Shown: positions 34,740 through 43,262 of the stretch, one piece after another | Numbering within the stretch: the stretch's first letter is position 1 | How the letters are laid out: each line of letters opens with the position of its first letter | Source of the DNA: Pseudomonas bananamidigenes | GTDB taxonomy: Bacteria; Pseudomonadota; Gammaproteobacteria; Pseudomonadales; Pseudomonadaceae | Assembly (NCBI RefSeq): GCF_001679645.1 | Contig: NZ_LRUN01000010.1 | Span: 124,001 to 188,000, forward strand | Direction of reading: 5' to 3' | Length of the DNA: 64,000 nucleotides | The notes under the pieces: model-generated | What the model was told of the DNA's origin: nothing | Databases searched by the model: none | The model's input: only the letters and a program-made list of their open reading frames with translations | Position numbers and translations under genes: made by a program

Positions 34740-35173
34740 TGACGGTGGGTTATCTCGGGCTGTTCCTTGCCGCGTTTGGTGCGGCAACGCTGTTGCCGCT
34801 GCAATCGGAGGCCGTGCTGGTCGGGCTGCTGGTCAGCGATCGCTACTGGCTTTGGGGCCTGCTGGCCGTGGCGACCCTGGGCAATGTCCTCGGCTCGCTG
34901 GTGAACTGGTGGCTGGGGCGCGGACTGGAACGGTTTCGGGACCGGCGCTGGTTTCCGGTAGGCCCCAAACATATGGCCCGCGCCCGCGCTCACTATGAGC
35001 GCTATGGGCATTGGTCGCTGCTGCTCAGCTGGTTGCCGGTGATCGGTGACCCTCTGACGCTGCTCGCCGGCGTCATGCGTGAACCGATCGGGCGCTTTCT
35101 GTTGATCGTGACGTTTGCCAAGGGTGCCCGCTATGGGGTGCTGGCGATGCTGACGCTTGGCTGGCTCGGTTGA
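34739..35173 (+). CDS. YqaA/DedA-like membrane protein
   Basis: 144 residues from ATG 34739, overlapping the previous stop by one base. It has four or so hydrophobic segments and the VTT/DedA-like pattern 'LLPLQSEAVLVGLL', 'LGNVLGSLVNWWLGRGLE' and 'RYGHWSLLLSWLPVIGDPLTLLAGVMR'. DedA-family proteins act in lipid flipping or membrane homeostasis; YqaA-type members are uncharacterised. The coupling to the copper-type DUF411 protein suggests a shared envelope role (inference). Confidence 0.9.
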   Translation: MTVGYLGLFLAAFGAATLLPLQSEAVLVGLLVSDRYWLWGLLAVATLGNVLGSLVNWWLGRGLERFRDRRWFPVGPKHMARARAHYERYGHWSLLLSWLPVIGDPLTLLAGVMREPIGRFLLIVTFAKGARYGVLAMLTLGWLG

Positions 35174-35258
35174 ACCATCAGGCGCGGGCATTGCCTGTGT
35201 TTAACCTCGCCCTAATCCGGCCGTTCCACCATCGGCCCATTTCCTGTGGAGTTGCCCC

Positions 35259-36284
35259 ATGTCTGTGTCGCTGACCCGCTGGCTGCCCGGCCTGCTGCTG
35301 ACCGCTGCCCTGCCCCTGTTCGCCCATGCCGAAGGCCCGCAATACGGTCCGGAACTGCAAGGCTTCGATTATCCCTACACCCTCAAGCACTTTGCCTTCC
35401 AGTCCCAGGGCCAGTCTCTGCAGATGGGTTACATGGACGTCGCCGCCCACGGCAAGGCCAACGGGCGCACGGTGGTGCTGATGCACGGCAAGAATTTCTG
35501 CGGCGCCACCTGGGACAGTTCGATCCAGGCCCTGAGCGAGGCCGGTTACCGGGTGATCGCCCCGGACCAGATCGGTTTCTGTACCTCCAGCAAACCCGAT
35601 CATTACCAGTACACGTTTCAGCAACTGGCAGCCAACACCCAGCAATTGCTGAAGGCGCTGGGCATCCAGAAATCCACCCTGCTCGGCCATTCCACAGGCG
35701 GCATGCTCGCCACCCGATATGCGCTGCAATACCCGGATCAGGTCGAGCAACTGGCGCTGGTCAACCCGATCGGCCTGGAGGACTGGAAAGCCCTCGGCGT
35801 ACCTTGGCGCAGCGTCGATCAGTGGTACCAGCGTGAACTGAAGGTCACCACCCAGGGAGTTCGCGACTACGAGCGCAGCACTTATTACGACGGCCGCTGG
35901 AAACCCGAATTCGACCGTTGGGTGGACATGCTCGCCGGCCTGAGCAACGGCCCGGGCAAGACTCGGGTCGCCTGGAACTCAGCGTTGATCTACGACATGA
36001 TCTTCACCCAGCCGGTGTATTACGAGTTCAAGGACCTGAAAATGCCGACCCTGCTGCTGATCGGAACCTCCGATACCACAGCCATCGGCAAGGACATTGC
36101 GCCACCGGAGGTGAAAGCGAAAATCGGCCACTACGACGTGCTTGGCAAGCAGGTGGCGAAGCTGATCCCGCGATCCACCCTGGTGGAGTTCCCTGGCCTG
36201 GGCCACGCTCCACAGATGGAAGAACCGGCGCAATTCCACCAGGCGCTGCTCGGCTGGCTGAACAAGACCAATCCCGTTCGTTGA
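35259..36284 (+). CDS. exported alpha/beta hydrolase
   Basis: 341 residues with a signal peptide ending 'LFAHA-EGP'. Alpha/beta hydrolase fold: oxyanion segment 'VVLMHGKNFCGATW', nucleophile elbow G-H-S-T-G-G (Ser at about residue 147), acid likely in 'LLIGTSDTTAIG', and His in 'LGHAPQMEEP'. It is probably a periplasmic esterase or haloalkane-dehalogenase-like enzyme. The substrate is unknown. It lies 13 bases before the dehydrogenase gene, so the two are likely cotranscribed. Confidence 0.92.
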   Translation: MSVSLTRWLPGLLLTAALPLFAHAEGPQYGPELQGFDYPYTLKHFAFQSQGQSLQMGYMDVAAHGKANGRTVVLMHGKNFCGATWDSSIQALSEAGYRVIAPDQIGFCTSSKPDHYQYTFQQLAANTQQLLKALGIQKSTLLGHSTGGMLATRYALQYPDQVEQLALVNPIGLEDWKALGVPWRSVDQWYQRELKVTTQGVRDYERSTYYDGRWKPEFDRWVDMLAGLSNGPGKTRVAWNSALIYDMIFTQPVYYEFKDLKMPTLLLIGTSDTTAIGKDIAPPEVKAKIGHYDVLGKQVAKLIPRSTLVEFPGLGHAPQMEEPAQFHQALLGWLNKTNPVR

Positions 36285-36297
36285 GGAGTCAAGGCTG

Positions 36298-37251
36298 ATG
36301 GCGGTGCAGATTGCAGTGATCGATGACTGGCAGGACGTGGCTCGCGACGTGGTCGACTGGTCGGTACTCGACAGTCTCGGTGAAGTGACCTTTATCCATG
36401 AGTACCCGGCGGACAACACCACACTGGCCGAACGTCTGGGGCGATTCGAGGTGATTTGCGTGATGCGCGAACGCACGCGTTTCGATGAAGACCTGCTCAA
36501 GCGTCTGCCGAACCTCAGGCTGCTGGTCACCGGCGGCATGCGCAATGCGGCGCTGGACCTGCCGGCCGCCGCCCGACTCGGGATCAAGGTCTGCGGCACC
36601 GACAGCTATAAACATGCGGCGCCGGAACTGACCTGGGCTTTGATCATGGCTGCCACCCGCAATCTGGTGAACGAAGCCAACGCCCTGCGCACCGGCCAGT
36701 GGCAGCAGGGTCTGGGCGGCGACCTGCACGGCAGGACGCTCGGCATTCTCGGGCTCGGCAGTATCGGCCAGCGCGTGGCGCAATTCGGTCAGGTGTTCGG
36801 TATGCGCGTGATCGCCTGGAGCGAAAACCTCACTGCCGAGCGCGCTCAAGAAGTCGGCGTCACTTATGTCAGCAAGCAGGCGTTATTCGAACAGGCCGAC
36901 GTATTGTCCGTGCATCTGGTGCTCAGCGACCGCAGCCGCGGGCTGGTTGACGCCCAGGCGCTGGACTGGATGAAGCCGACCGCCCTGCTGGTCAACACGG
37001 CACGCGGACCGATCGTCGACGAAGCGGCGCTGATCAAGGCCCTGCAGAAACAACGCATCGCCGGGGCCGCTCTCGATGTGTTCGACCAGGAGCCGCTGCC
37101 GGCACTGCATCCGTTGCGCACGCTCGACAATGTGCTGGCCACACCCCACGTCGGGTACGTCAGCCGACAAAACTATGAGCAGTTCTTTTCGCAGATGATC
37201 GAGGACATTCAGGCCTGGTCGGCGGGAGAACCGATTCGCCTGCTGAACTGA
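36298..37251 (+). CDS. D-2-hydroxyacid dehydrogenase family protein
   Basis: 317 residues. NAD-binding Rossmann motif 'GILGLGSIGQRVAQFG' at about 147-162. The catalytic triad of the family is present as Arg in 'VNTARGPIVDE', Glu in 'DVFDQEPLP' and His in 'ATPHVGYVS'. Members reduce 2-oxoacids or oxidise D-2-hydroxyacids (phosphoglycerate, glyoxylate and others). The gene follows the exported hydrolase; a hairpin follows it. Confidence 0.93.
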   Translation: MAVQIAVIDDWQDVARDVVDWSVLDSLGEVTFIHEYPADNTTLAERLGRFEVICVMRERTRFDEDLLKRLPNLRLLVTGGMRNAALDLPAAARLGIKVCGTDSYKHAAPELTWALIMAATRNLVNEANALRTGQWQQGLGGDLHGRTLGILGLGSIGQRVAQFGQVFGMRVIAWSENLTAERAQEVGVTYVSKQALFEQADVLSVHLVLSDRSRGLVDAQALDWMKPTALLVNTARGPIVDEAALIKALQKQRIAGAALDVFDQEPLPALHPLRTLDNVLATPHVGYVSRQNYEQFFSQMIEDIQAWSAGEPIRLLN

Positions 37252-37779
37252 CTCACATCGGCTTCGCGGGCTGCCCGTGCCCGCGAAGCAGCACCCACTG
37301 ACCGCACGCCAACATCACTGCCCGCACCGCAACAGTGCATCTGCACATTTGTCACGCCCGAAAACATGACTGAGCAGTCACCGTTTTGCGTCCTTCGTCA
37401 CCGACAGCATGCACTTCGTCGGTGCGTGCACCCTCCCAAGCCACGGTTTCCGTGACTCAGCAACAGATTGTCGAACAATTCATCCGATTGCCCTGGCCCG
37501 CTCTAGGATCTGACCTAGACTGGTTTTCTCGGGGTCAGACCGAGCGGTCACAAAGCCGAAAATTAATCGAAACTTTTGCTGATCGCACCGGGTCATCTGA
37601 ACAACAGGGCCTGAGCGTTTGGTTCGTTCCTTGCAGCGGCCTCTTCACCCATTCTGCTTGCGCGTGTTGGGTAGCGTTTGCTCACCGATGCGTGGCGCGT
37701 TTGCGCCCGGCCACAGGATCCGGCCATGGACATCGCTTGTTCAAGACAAGAATCAGATCAAACAAAACGGGAGATTCAT
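37252..37779. other. long leader upstream of the glgA operon
   Basis: 528 bases without a convincing gene. It begins with a hairpin (GCTTCGCGGGC at 37261-37271 and its complement at 37279-37289, 7-base loop), likely the end of the dehydrogenase transcript. The rest should contain the promoter of the alpha-glucan operon. An AAACTT near 37571 resembles an AlgU -35 element, but no -10 lies at the right distance. Confidence 0.5.
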
Positions 37780-39366
37780 ATGATCAGTGCGGCATTGGAT
37801 ATTCAGGGAGAGCGTGCTCACCAGCCGGTCGGCGAATCGAGCAGCACGAGCGTTCCCGGCAGCCGGTCGATCAACGTCCCGGGTACGAAGACGCTGAAAC
37901 CGGTAGTCAGTCAGAATCCCAACAAGAAGAAAGTGTTGTTCGTGACCTCGGAAATCGCCGATCTGGTGAAGACCGGCGGTCTGGGTGACGTCTCTGCCGC
38001 GCTGCCCCGAGCGATGGCGCATCTGCATGATGTCCGGGTGCTGATCCCCGGTTACCCGCAAGTGATGAACAGCGAAAACCCGATCCATATCATCGGTGAA
38101 CTGGGTGGCCATGCCGCGCTGCCCCCCTGCAAGATCGGGCGCATGGACATGCCTGACGGTCTGGTCATCTATGTGTTGATCTGCCCTGAACTCTACGCTC
38201 GCGACGGCGGCCCTTATGGCGCCAACAACGGTCGCGACTGGCCGGACAACCACATTCGCTTCGCCCGACTGGGGCTGGCCGCCGCCGATATCGCCGCCAA
38301 TCTTGCGCAAATCCACTGGTGCCCGGATCTGGTGCACGCCCACGACTGGCCTGCCGGTCTGGCACCCGCCTACATGCACTGGCGCGGGCAACGCACGCCG
38401 ACCCTGTTCACCATTCACAACCTGGCCTATCAAGGCGTGACCAGCCTGGGTTCGTGCCCGGAACTCGGAATTCCCGCCCACGCCTTGCAACAGGAAGGCA
38501 TGGAGTTCTACGGCAAGATGTCGTTCCTCAAGGCCGGCATGGCCTACTCGAGCCACATCACCACGGTCAGCGCCACCTACGCGCAGGAAATCACCACCCC
38601 GGATTTCGGCTGCGGCCTCGACGGATTCCTCGCCGCCAAGACCCAGCAAGGTTTGCTCAGCGGCATCCCCAACGGCATCGACGAGAGCTGGGACGCCGCC
38701 ACCGATCCTCATCTCTTCGCACCCTTTGCCATCGGCGACTGGGAAGGCAAAGCCATCAACGCCGCCCATGTGCGTGAACTGTTCGGCCTGAATGAATCTC
38801 AAGGTCCGCTGTTCGCCGTGGTCTCGCGTCTGGTTTACCAGAAGGGCCTGGACCTGACCGAAGCGGTGTCCGAGTACATCGTGCAGAACGGCGGCCAGAT
38901 CGCCATCATCGGGCGCGGCGAGCCTGAAGAAGAACAGGCCATGCGCGAACTGGCCCTGCGCTTTCCCGGCCAGATCGGCGTACGCATCGGCTTCAATGAA
39001 ACCGACGCCCGCCGGATGTTCGCCGGCAGCGATTTCCTGCTGATGCCTTCGCGCTACGAACCCTGCGGTTTGAGCCAGATGTACGCCCAGCGTTTCGGTT
39101 CGTTGCCGGTGGCGCGCAACACCGGGGGGCTGGCGGACACCATCGAAAACGGCGTCACCGGTTTTCTGTTCAACGAGTCCACGGTGGACAGTTACCGCGA
39201 AGCCCTGAGCCGTGCCTTCAAGGTGTTTGCCTTCCCCGACCTGCTCAACGCCATGCGCTGCCGGGCAATGGCGGCGCCGTTCAACTGGTGCAAGGCCGTC
39301 GAGCCCTATGCCGAGCTCTACGAACAACTGGTGGCCAAGGCGCTGGGCAAGACGCACCACAAATAA
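37780..39366 (+). CDS. glgA: glycogen synthase
   Basis: 528 residues from M-I-S-A-A-L after GGGAG; the open frame upstream is not conserved-looking. GT5 glycosyltransferase: K-64 in 'KTGGLGDVSAALPRAM' binds the sugar nucleotide phosphate, with 'HAHDWPAGLAPAY' and C-terminal 'MPSRYEPCGLSQMYAQRFG'. A 49-residue Ser/Pro/Asn-rich extension precedes the GT-B fold that begins 'KKVLFVTSEI', making it longer than E. coli GlgA (477). It builds linear alpha-1,4-glucan from a sugar nucleotide. It heads the operon with treZ, malQ, treY and glgX. No glgC is in the window. Confidence 0.95.
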   Translation: MISAALDIQGERAHQPVGESSSTSVPGSRSINVPGTKTLKPVVSQNPNKKKVLFVTSEIADLVKTGGLGDVSAALPRAMAHLHDVRVLIPGYPQVMNSENPIHIIGELGGHAALPPCKIGRMDMPDGLVIYVLICPELYARDGGPYGANNGRDWPDNHIRFARLGLAAADIAANLAQIHWCPDLVHAHDWPAGLAPAYMHWRGQRTPTLFTIHNLAYQGVTSLGSCPELGIPAHALQQEGMEFYGKMSFLKAGMAYSSHITTVSATYAQEITTPDFGCGLDGFLAAKTQQGLLSGIPNGIDESWDAATDPHLFAPFAIGDWEGKAINAAHVRELFGLNESQGPLFAVVSRLVYQKGLDLTEAVSEYIVQNGGQIAIIGRGEPEEEQAMRELALRFPGQIGVRIGFNETDARRMFAGSDFLLMPSRYEPCGLSQMYAQRFGSLPVARNTGGLADTIENGVTGFLFNESTVDSYREALSRAFKVFAFPDLLNAMRCRAMAAPFNWCKAVEPYAELYEQLVAKALGKTHHK

Positions 39367-39384
39367 CCAGGGAGGTTTTCAACG

Positions 39385-41187
39385 ATGCCGTTACGGTCCC
39401 CTGAAACCTGGCCCCACGGCGCGATCATGCTGGACGCCGACCATACGCAGTTCGCATTGTGGGCGCCGGATGCGTTTTACGTCAGCGTCGAGCTGGACGA
39501 CGGCCAGTCCCTGCCGATGCTGCCACAGGCAGACGGCTGGTTCGTGATCAAGAGCCGCTGCCCCGCCGGCAGTCGCTATCGCTACAACATCGACGGCGAA
39601 CTGGAGGTGCCCGACCCGGCCTCCAGGGCGCAGGACGGCGATCTCGACCGCCACAGCGTGGTAGTCGATCCGCACCTCTATTCCTGGCGGAACACCACGT
39701 GGCAGGGTCGCCCCTGGAATGAAGCGGTGATCTATGAACTGCACGTCGGCGCCCTCGGTGGATTCGCTGAAGTCGAACAGCATCTGGCGCGCCTCGTCGG
39801 TCTGGGCGTCACCGCCATCGAGTTGATGCCGATCGCGCAGTTTCCCGGCGATCGCAACTGGGGGTACGACGGCGTGCTGCACTACGCGCCACAGGCTTCC
39901 TATGGCACGCCGGAGCAGCTCAAGCACCTGATCGACAGCGCGCACGGCTACGGCCTGGCGGTGATTCTCGACGTGGTCTACAACCACTTCGGCCCCGACG
40001 GCAATTACCTGCATCGCTACGCCAAAGGCTTCTTTCGCGAGGACAAGCACACACCGTGGGGCGCGGCCATTGATTTCCGCCGCCGTGAAGTGCGGGACTT
40101 CTTCATCGAAAACGCACTGATGTGGCTGCTGGAATACCGTTTCGACGGCCTGCGTCTGGATGCAGTGCACGCCATCGAGGATCCGGACTTCCTGCAAGAA
40201 CTGGCACAGCGCATCCGTCAGCAGGTCGACCCGTCGCGGCACGTGTGGCTGACGGTGGAAAACGAGCACAATCAGGCCAGCCTGCTGGAAGACGCCTACG
40301 ACGCCCAGTGGAACGACGACGGCCACAATGCCCTGCATGTGCTGCTGACCGGCGAAACCGATGCCTATTACGCCGACTACGCCGAACACCCCACCGAACA
40401 ACTGGCCCGCTGCCTGAGCCAGGGTTTCGTGTTTCAGGGTCACCTGACCCGCCACGGTACGCCCCGTGGCGAACCGAGCGAGCACCTGCCGTCCACCGCG
40501 TTCGTGCTGTTTCTGCAAAACCATGACCAGATCGGCAACCGCGCCTTCGGTGAACGCCTGCATCGACTGGCCGATCCTCGCGCCCTTGAGGCCGCCACCG
40601 TGTTGCTGCTGTTGTCGCCGATGATTCCGCTGATGTTCATGGGGGACGAATTCGCCGCCGAACAACCGTTCCTGTTTTTCACCAGCCATCACGGCGAACT
40701 CGCCAGGCTGGTGCGCGAAGGCCGGCGCAACGAATTCGCCGCGTTCAGCGCATTCGCCGATCCGCAACGCCGCGAGCAGATTCCCGATCCCAACGCCGAG
40801 CAGACATTCCACGCCTCGCAACCAAGGCTGCTCGGCAGCGGCTCGTCGAAACAGCAGGCCACACTGGCGCTGTATCGCCAGCTACTGCATTTGCGCCACC
40901 AACACATCATTGCGCACCTGCCCGGCACCCAGGCACTTGGCGCTCAGGTTCTGGGGTTTGGCGCCGTCAGTGCACGCTGGCGACTGGGGGACGGCAGCGA
41001 GCTGCGAATCGACCTGAACCTCAGCGACACGCCCGTGGTCAACCCACCACAGGCCGACGCGGTGTGGCTCTTTCGACAACCGCCTGCCGCCGACCTGCAG
41101 GACACGGGGCAACTGCCCCCGTATTGCGCGCTCGTCAGCCTCACGGCCGCAACCCCTTTGCCCCCACTGGATGGAGAGCGCCTATGA
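39385..41187 (+). CDS. treZ: malto-oligosyltrehalose trehalohydrolase
   Basis: 600 residues, GH13. An N-terminal beta-sandwich domain ('FALWAPDAFYVSVELDDG') precedes the barrel. The catalytic set is D-259 ('DGLRLDAVHAI'), E-292 ('LTVENEH') and D-381 ('LQNHDQIGNR'). It releases trehalose from malto-oligosyltrehalose made by TreY. It lies 18 bases after glgA and its stop overlaps the malQ start (ATGA). Confidence 0.95.
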   Translation: MPLRSPETWPHGAIMLDADHTQFALWAPDAFYVSVELDDGQSLPMLPQADGWFVIKSRCPAGSRYRYNIDGELEVPDPASRAQDGDLDRHSVVVDPHLYSWRNTTWQGRPWNEAVIYELHVGALGGFAEVEQHLARLVGLGVTAIELMPIAQFPGDRNWGYDGVLHYAPQASYGTPEQLKHLIDSAHGYGLAVILDVVYNHFGPDGNYLHRYAKGFFREDKHTPWGAAIDFRRREVRDFFIENALMWLLEYRFDGLRLDAVHAIEDPDFLQELAQRIRQQVDPSRHVWLTVENEHNQASLLEDAYDAQWNDDGHNALHVLLTGETDAYYADYAEHPTEQLARCLSQGFVFQGHLTRHGTPRGEPSEHLPSTAFVLFLQNHDQIGNRAFGERLHRLADPRALEAATVLLLLSPMIPLMFMGDEFAAEQPFLFFTSHHGELARLVREGRRNEFAAFSAFADPQRREQIPDPNAEQTFHASQPRLLGSGSSKQQATLALYRQLLHLRHQHIIAHLPGTQALGAQVLGFGAVSARWRLGDGSELRIDLNLSDTPVVNPPQADAVWLFRQPPAADLQDTGQLPPYCALVSLTAATPLPPLDGERL

Positions 41188-43262
41188 GTGATGCGCAACT
41201 GGAAATTCTTGCCAGCCGGGCCGGCCTCGCGGTCGACTGGATCGACGCCAACGGGCGTCCACAAAAAGTTGCACCTGCCATACTGCGCAATGTACTGACC
41301 GGGCTCGGTCATCCGGCCAACACTGCCCAGGAGATCGACGCCAGTCTGCTTGAACTGCAACAAGCGCAACAAAATCGCGAGCTTCCTCCCCTGTTGACGG
41401 CCGATGTCGGCGTGGGCCTGGATCTGGCGCGTTATTTCGAACCCGAAAGCCCCTGCGAGATTCATCTGGAGGACGGTACGCGCCTGTCCCTCAAGCTCGA
41501 TGCCGACGCGATATTGCCCGGCGAGATCCCGGTCGGTTACCAGCAAGTCCACATCGCCGGTCAACATTTCACCCTGGCCGTGGCGCCCGAGCGCTGCTTC
41601 AGCGTGGGCGACGCCGTGGACAGCCCGATTCCCCGTGTCTGGGGCCTGAGCGTGCAGCTTTACAGCCTGCGCCGCCCCGGCGATGGCGGTTTCGGCGATA
41701 CCCAGGCCCTCGAGGATCTGGCCCGCAGCGCCGGCGAGCGCGGTGCCGACGCCCTGGCGATCAGCCCGCTGCACGCGATGTTCAGCGCCGATACCGGGCG
41801 CTACAGCCCCTATTCGCCTTCCAGCCGTCTGTTCCTCAATTCACTGTATGCCGCGCCCGGGACGATTCTTGGCGAGCGGGCCCTGCGTGACGCCATCGAT
41901 GCCGCCGGACTGGCGGATCAGTTTCAGCAACTGGAAGACCTGAAACTGATCGACTGGCCCGCCGCCGCCGACGCCAAACAAAAACTTCTGCAAGCGCTGT
42001 ACGAAGGCTTCATCCGTGGCGAGCATCCCCTGCAGGCGGACTTCTCCAGCTACCGCGATGCAGGCGGCGAAGCACTGGAAAACCACTGCCGCTTCGAAGC
42101 CATCCAGGAAATGCGTGCCGCTCGAGGGGAAAACCTCGACTGGCGCGAATGGCCCGAGCACTGGCGCGACCCGCGTGGCGCGGCGCTCGCGGCCTTCGCC
42201 GAGGAGTACGCCGGGCGCATCGGTTATTTCGCCTTTTGCCAGTGGTTGATCCATCGCTGTCTGGAGCGCGCACAAAATGCCGCCCGCAGCGCCGGCATGG
42301 GCATCGGCCTGATCGCCGACCTGGCGGTGGGCGCCGATGGCGCCGGCAGTCAGGCCTGGAGTTTTCAGGACGAACTGCTGGCCTCACTGACCGTCGGCGC
42401 GCCACCGGACATTCTCAACCGCTCCGGCCAGGGCTGGGGCATTTCCGCGTTCTCCCCGGAGGGGCTGGTGCGCAACGGCTTTCGCGCTTTCATCGACATG
42501 CTGCGCGCCAATTTCGCCCACGCCGGCGGGCTGCGTATCGACCATGTCATGGGGTTGCAACGGCTGTGGGTCATTCCCAAGGATTCGCCACCGGCCGACG
42601 GCGCCTACCTTTATTACCCGATAGACGATTTGCTGCGTCTGCTGACCCTCGAATCCCATCGGCATCAGGCGATCGTGCTGGGTGAAGATCTCGGCACCGT
42701 CCCCGACGGCCTGCGGGAAAAACTGATCGCCCGGGCCATGCTCGGCATGCGCGTGCTGTTGTTCGAACAGGACAACACCTGGTTCAAACCGATCCTCGAC
42801 TGGCCGGACAACGCCCTGGCCACCACCAGCACCCACGATCTGCCGACGCTCAACGGTTGGTGGCATGGTCGGGACATCGACTGGAATGCCCGACTCGGGC
42901 TGATCGACGCCAATGGCGAAATCGACTGGCGACGTTATCGCGAGCGCGAACGCGACGGTTTGCGCAATGCCTTGAGCCAGGACCCGCAGAATTTTCGCGA
43001 GGAATCCCACGAAGCCGATCAGGTGGTCGACGCCAGTGTCCGCTTCCTCGGCCATACCCGCGCGCCACTGGTACTCCTGCCGCTGGAAGACGCGCTGGGC
43101 CTGGATGAACAGGCCAACCTGCCCGGCACCATCGACACCCACCCGAACTGGTCACGGCGTTTGCCGGGAACCAGCGCAACCCTGCTCGACGGTGTCGATG
43201 CCGCCCGGCGCCTCGAACTGCTGGCCTGTGCCCGCCTGCAAGCCGCCGAGCGTGACCAATGA
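41184..43262 (+). CDS. malQ: 4-alpha-glucanotransferase
   Basis: 692 residues, GH77 amylomaltase. Nucleophile D-453 in 'GLRIDHVMGLQRLW', acid/base E-501 in 'VLGEDLGTVP' and the third acid in 'STHDLPTLNGWW'. It disproportionates maltodextrins, recycling the short stubs left by TreZ and GlgX. It overlaps treZ by 4 bases upstream and treY by 4 bases downstream, so translation is coupled. Confidence 0.95.
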   Translation: MSDAQLEILASRAGLAVDWIDANGRPQKVAPAILRNVLTGLGHPANTAQEIDASLLELQQAQQNRELPPLLTADVGVGLDLARYFEPESPCEIHLEDGTRLSLKLDADAILPGEIPVGYQQVHIAGQHFTLAVAPERCFSVGDAVDSPIPRVWGLSVQLYSLRRPGDGGFGDTQALEDLARSAGERGADALAISPLHAMFSADTGRYSPYSPSSRLFLNSLYAAPGTILGERALRDAIDAAGLADQFQQLEDLKLIDWPAAADAKQKLLQALYEGFIRGEHPLQADFSSYRDAGGEALENHCRFEAIQEMRAARGENLDWREWPEHWRDPRGAALAAFAEEYAGRIGYFAFCQWLIHRCLERAQNAARSAGMGIGLIADLAVGADGAGSQAWSFQDELLASLTVGAPPDILNRSGQGWGISAFSPEGLVRNGFRAFIDMLRANFAHAGGLRIDHVMGLQRLWVIPKDSPPADGAYLYYPIDDLLRLLTLESHRHQAIVLGEDLGTVPDGLREKLIARAMLGMRVLLFEQDNTWFKPILDWPDNALATTSTHDLPTLNGWWHGRDIDWNARLGLIDANGEIDWRRYRERERDGLRNALSQDPQNFREESHEADQVVDASVRFLGHTRAPLVLLPLEDALGLDEQANLPGTIDTHPNWSRRLPGTSATLLDGVDAARRLELLACARLQAAERDQ

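Noticed and set aside
37565..37610. AlgU-type promoter before glgA (AAACTT with a downstream TCTGA)
   Set aside because: The spacing is 20 bases instead of 16-17 and the -35 has a mismatch, so it cannot be supported.
37386..37988. 200-codon open frame upstream of and overlapping glgA
   Set aside because: It overlaps the start of glgA in another frame, is Ser/Arg-rich without motifs, and has no ribosome site.
37753..39360. 535-codon open frame antisense to glgA
   Set aside because: Shadow of glgA; composition and lack of any motif argue against coding.
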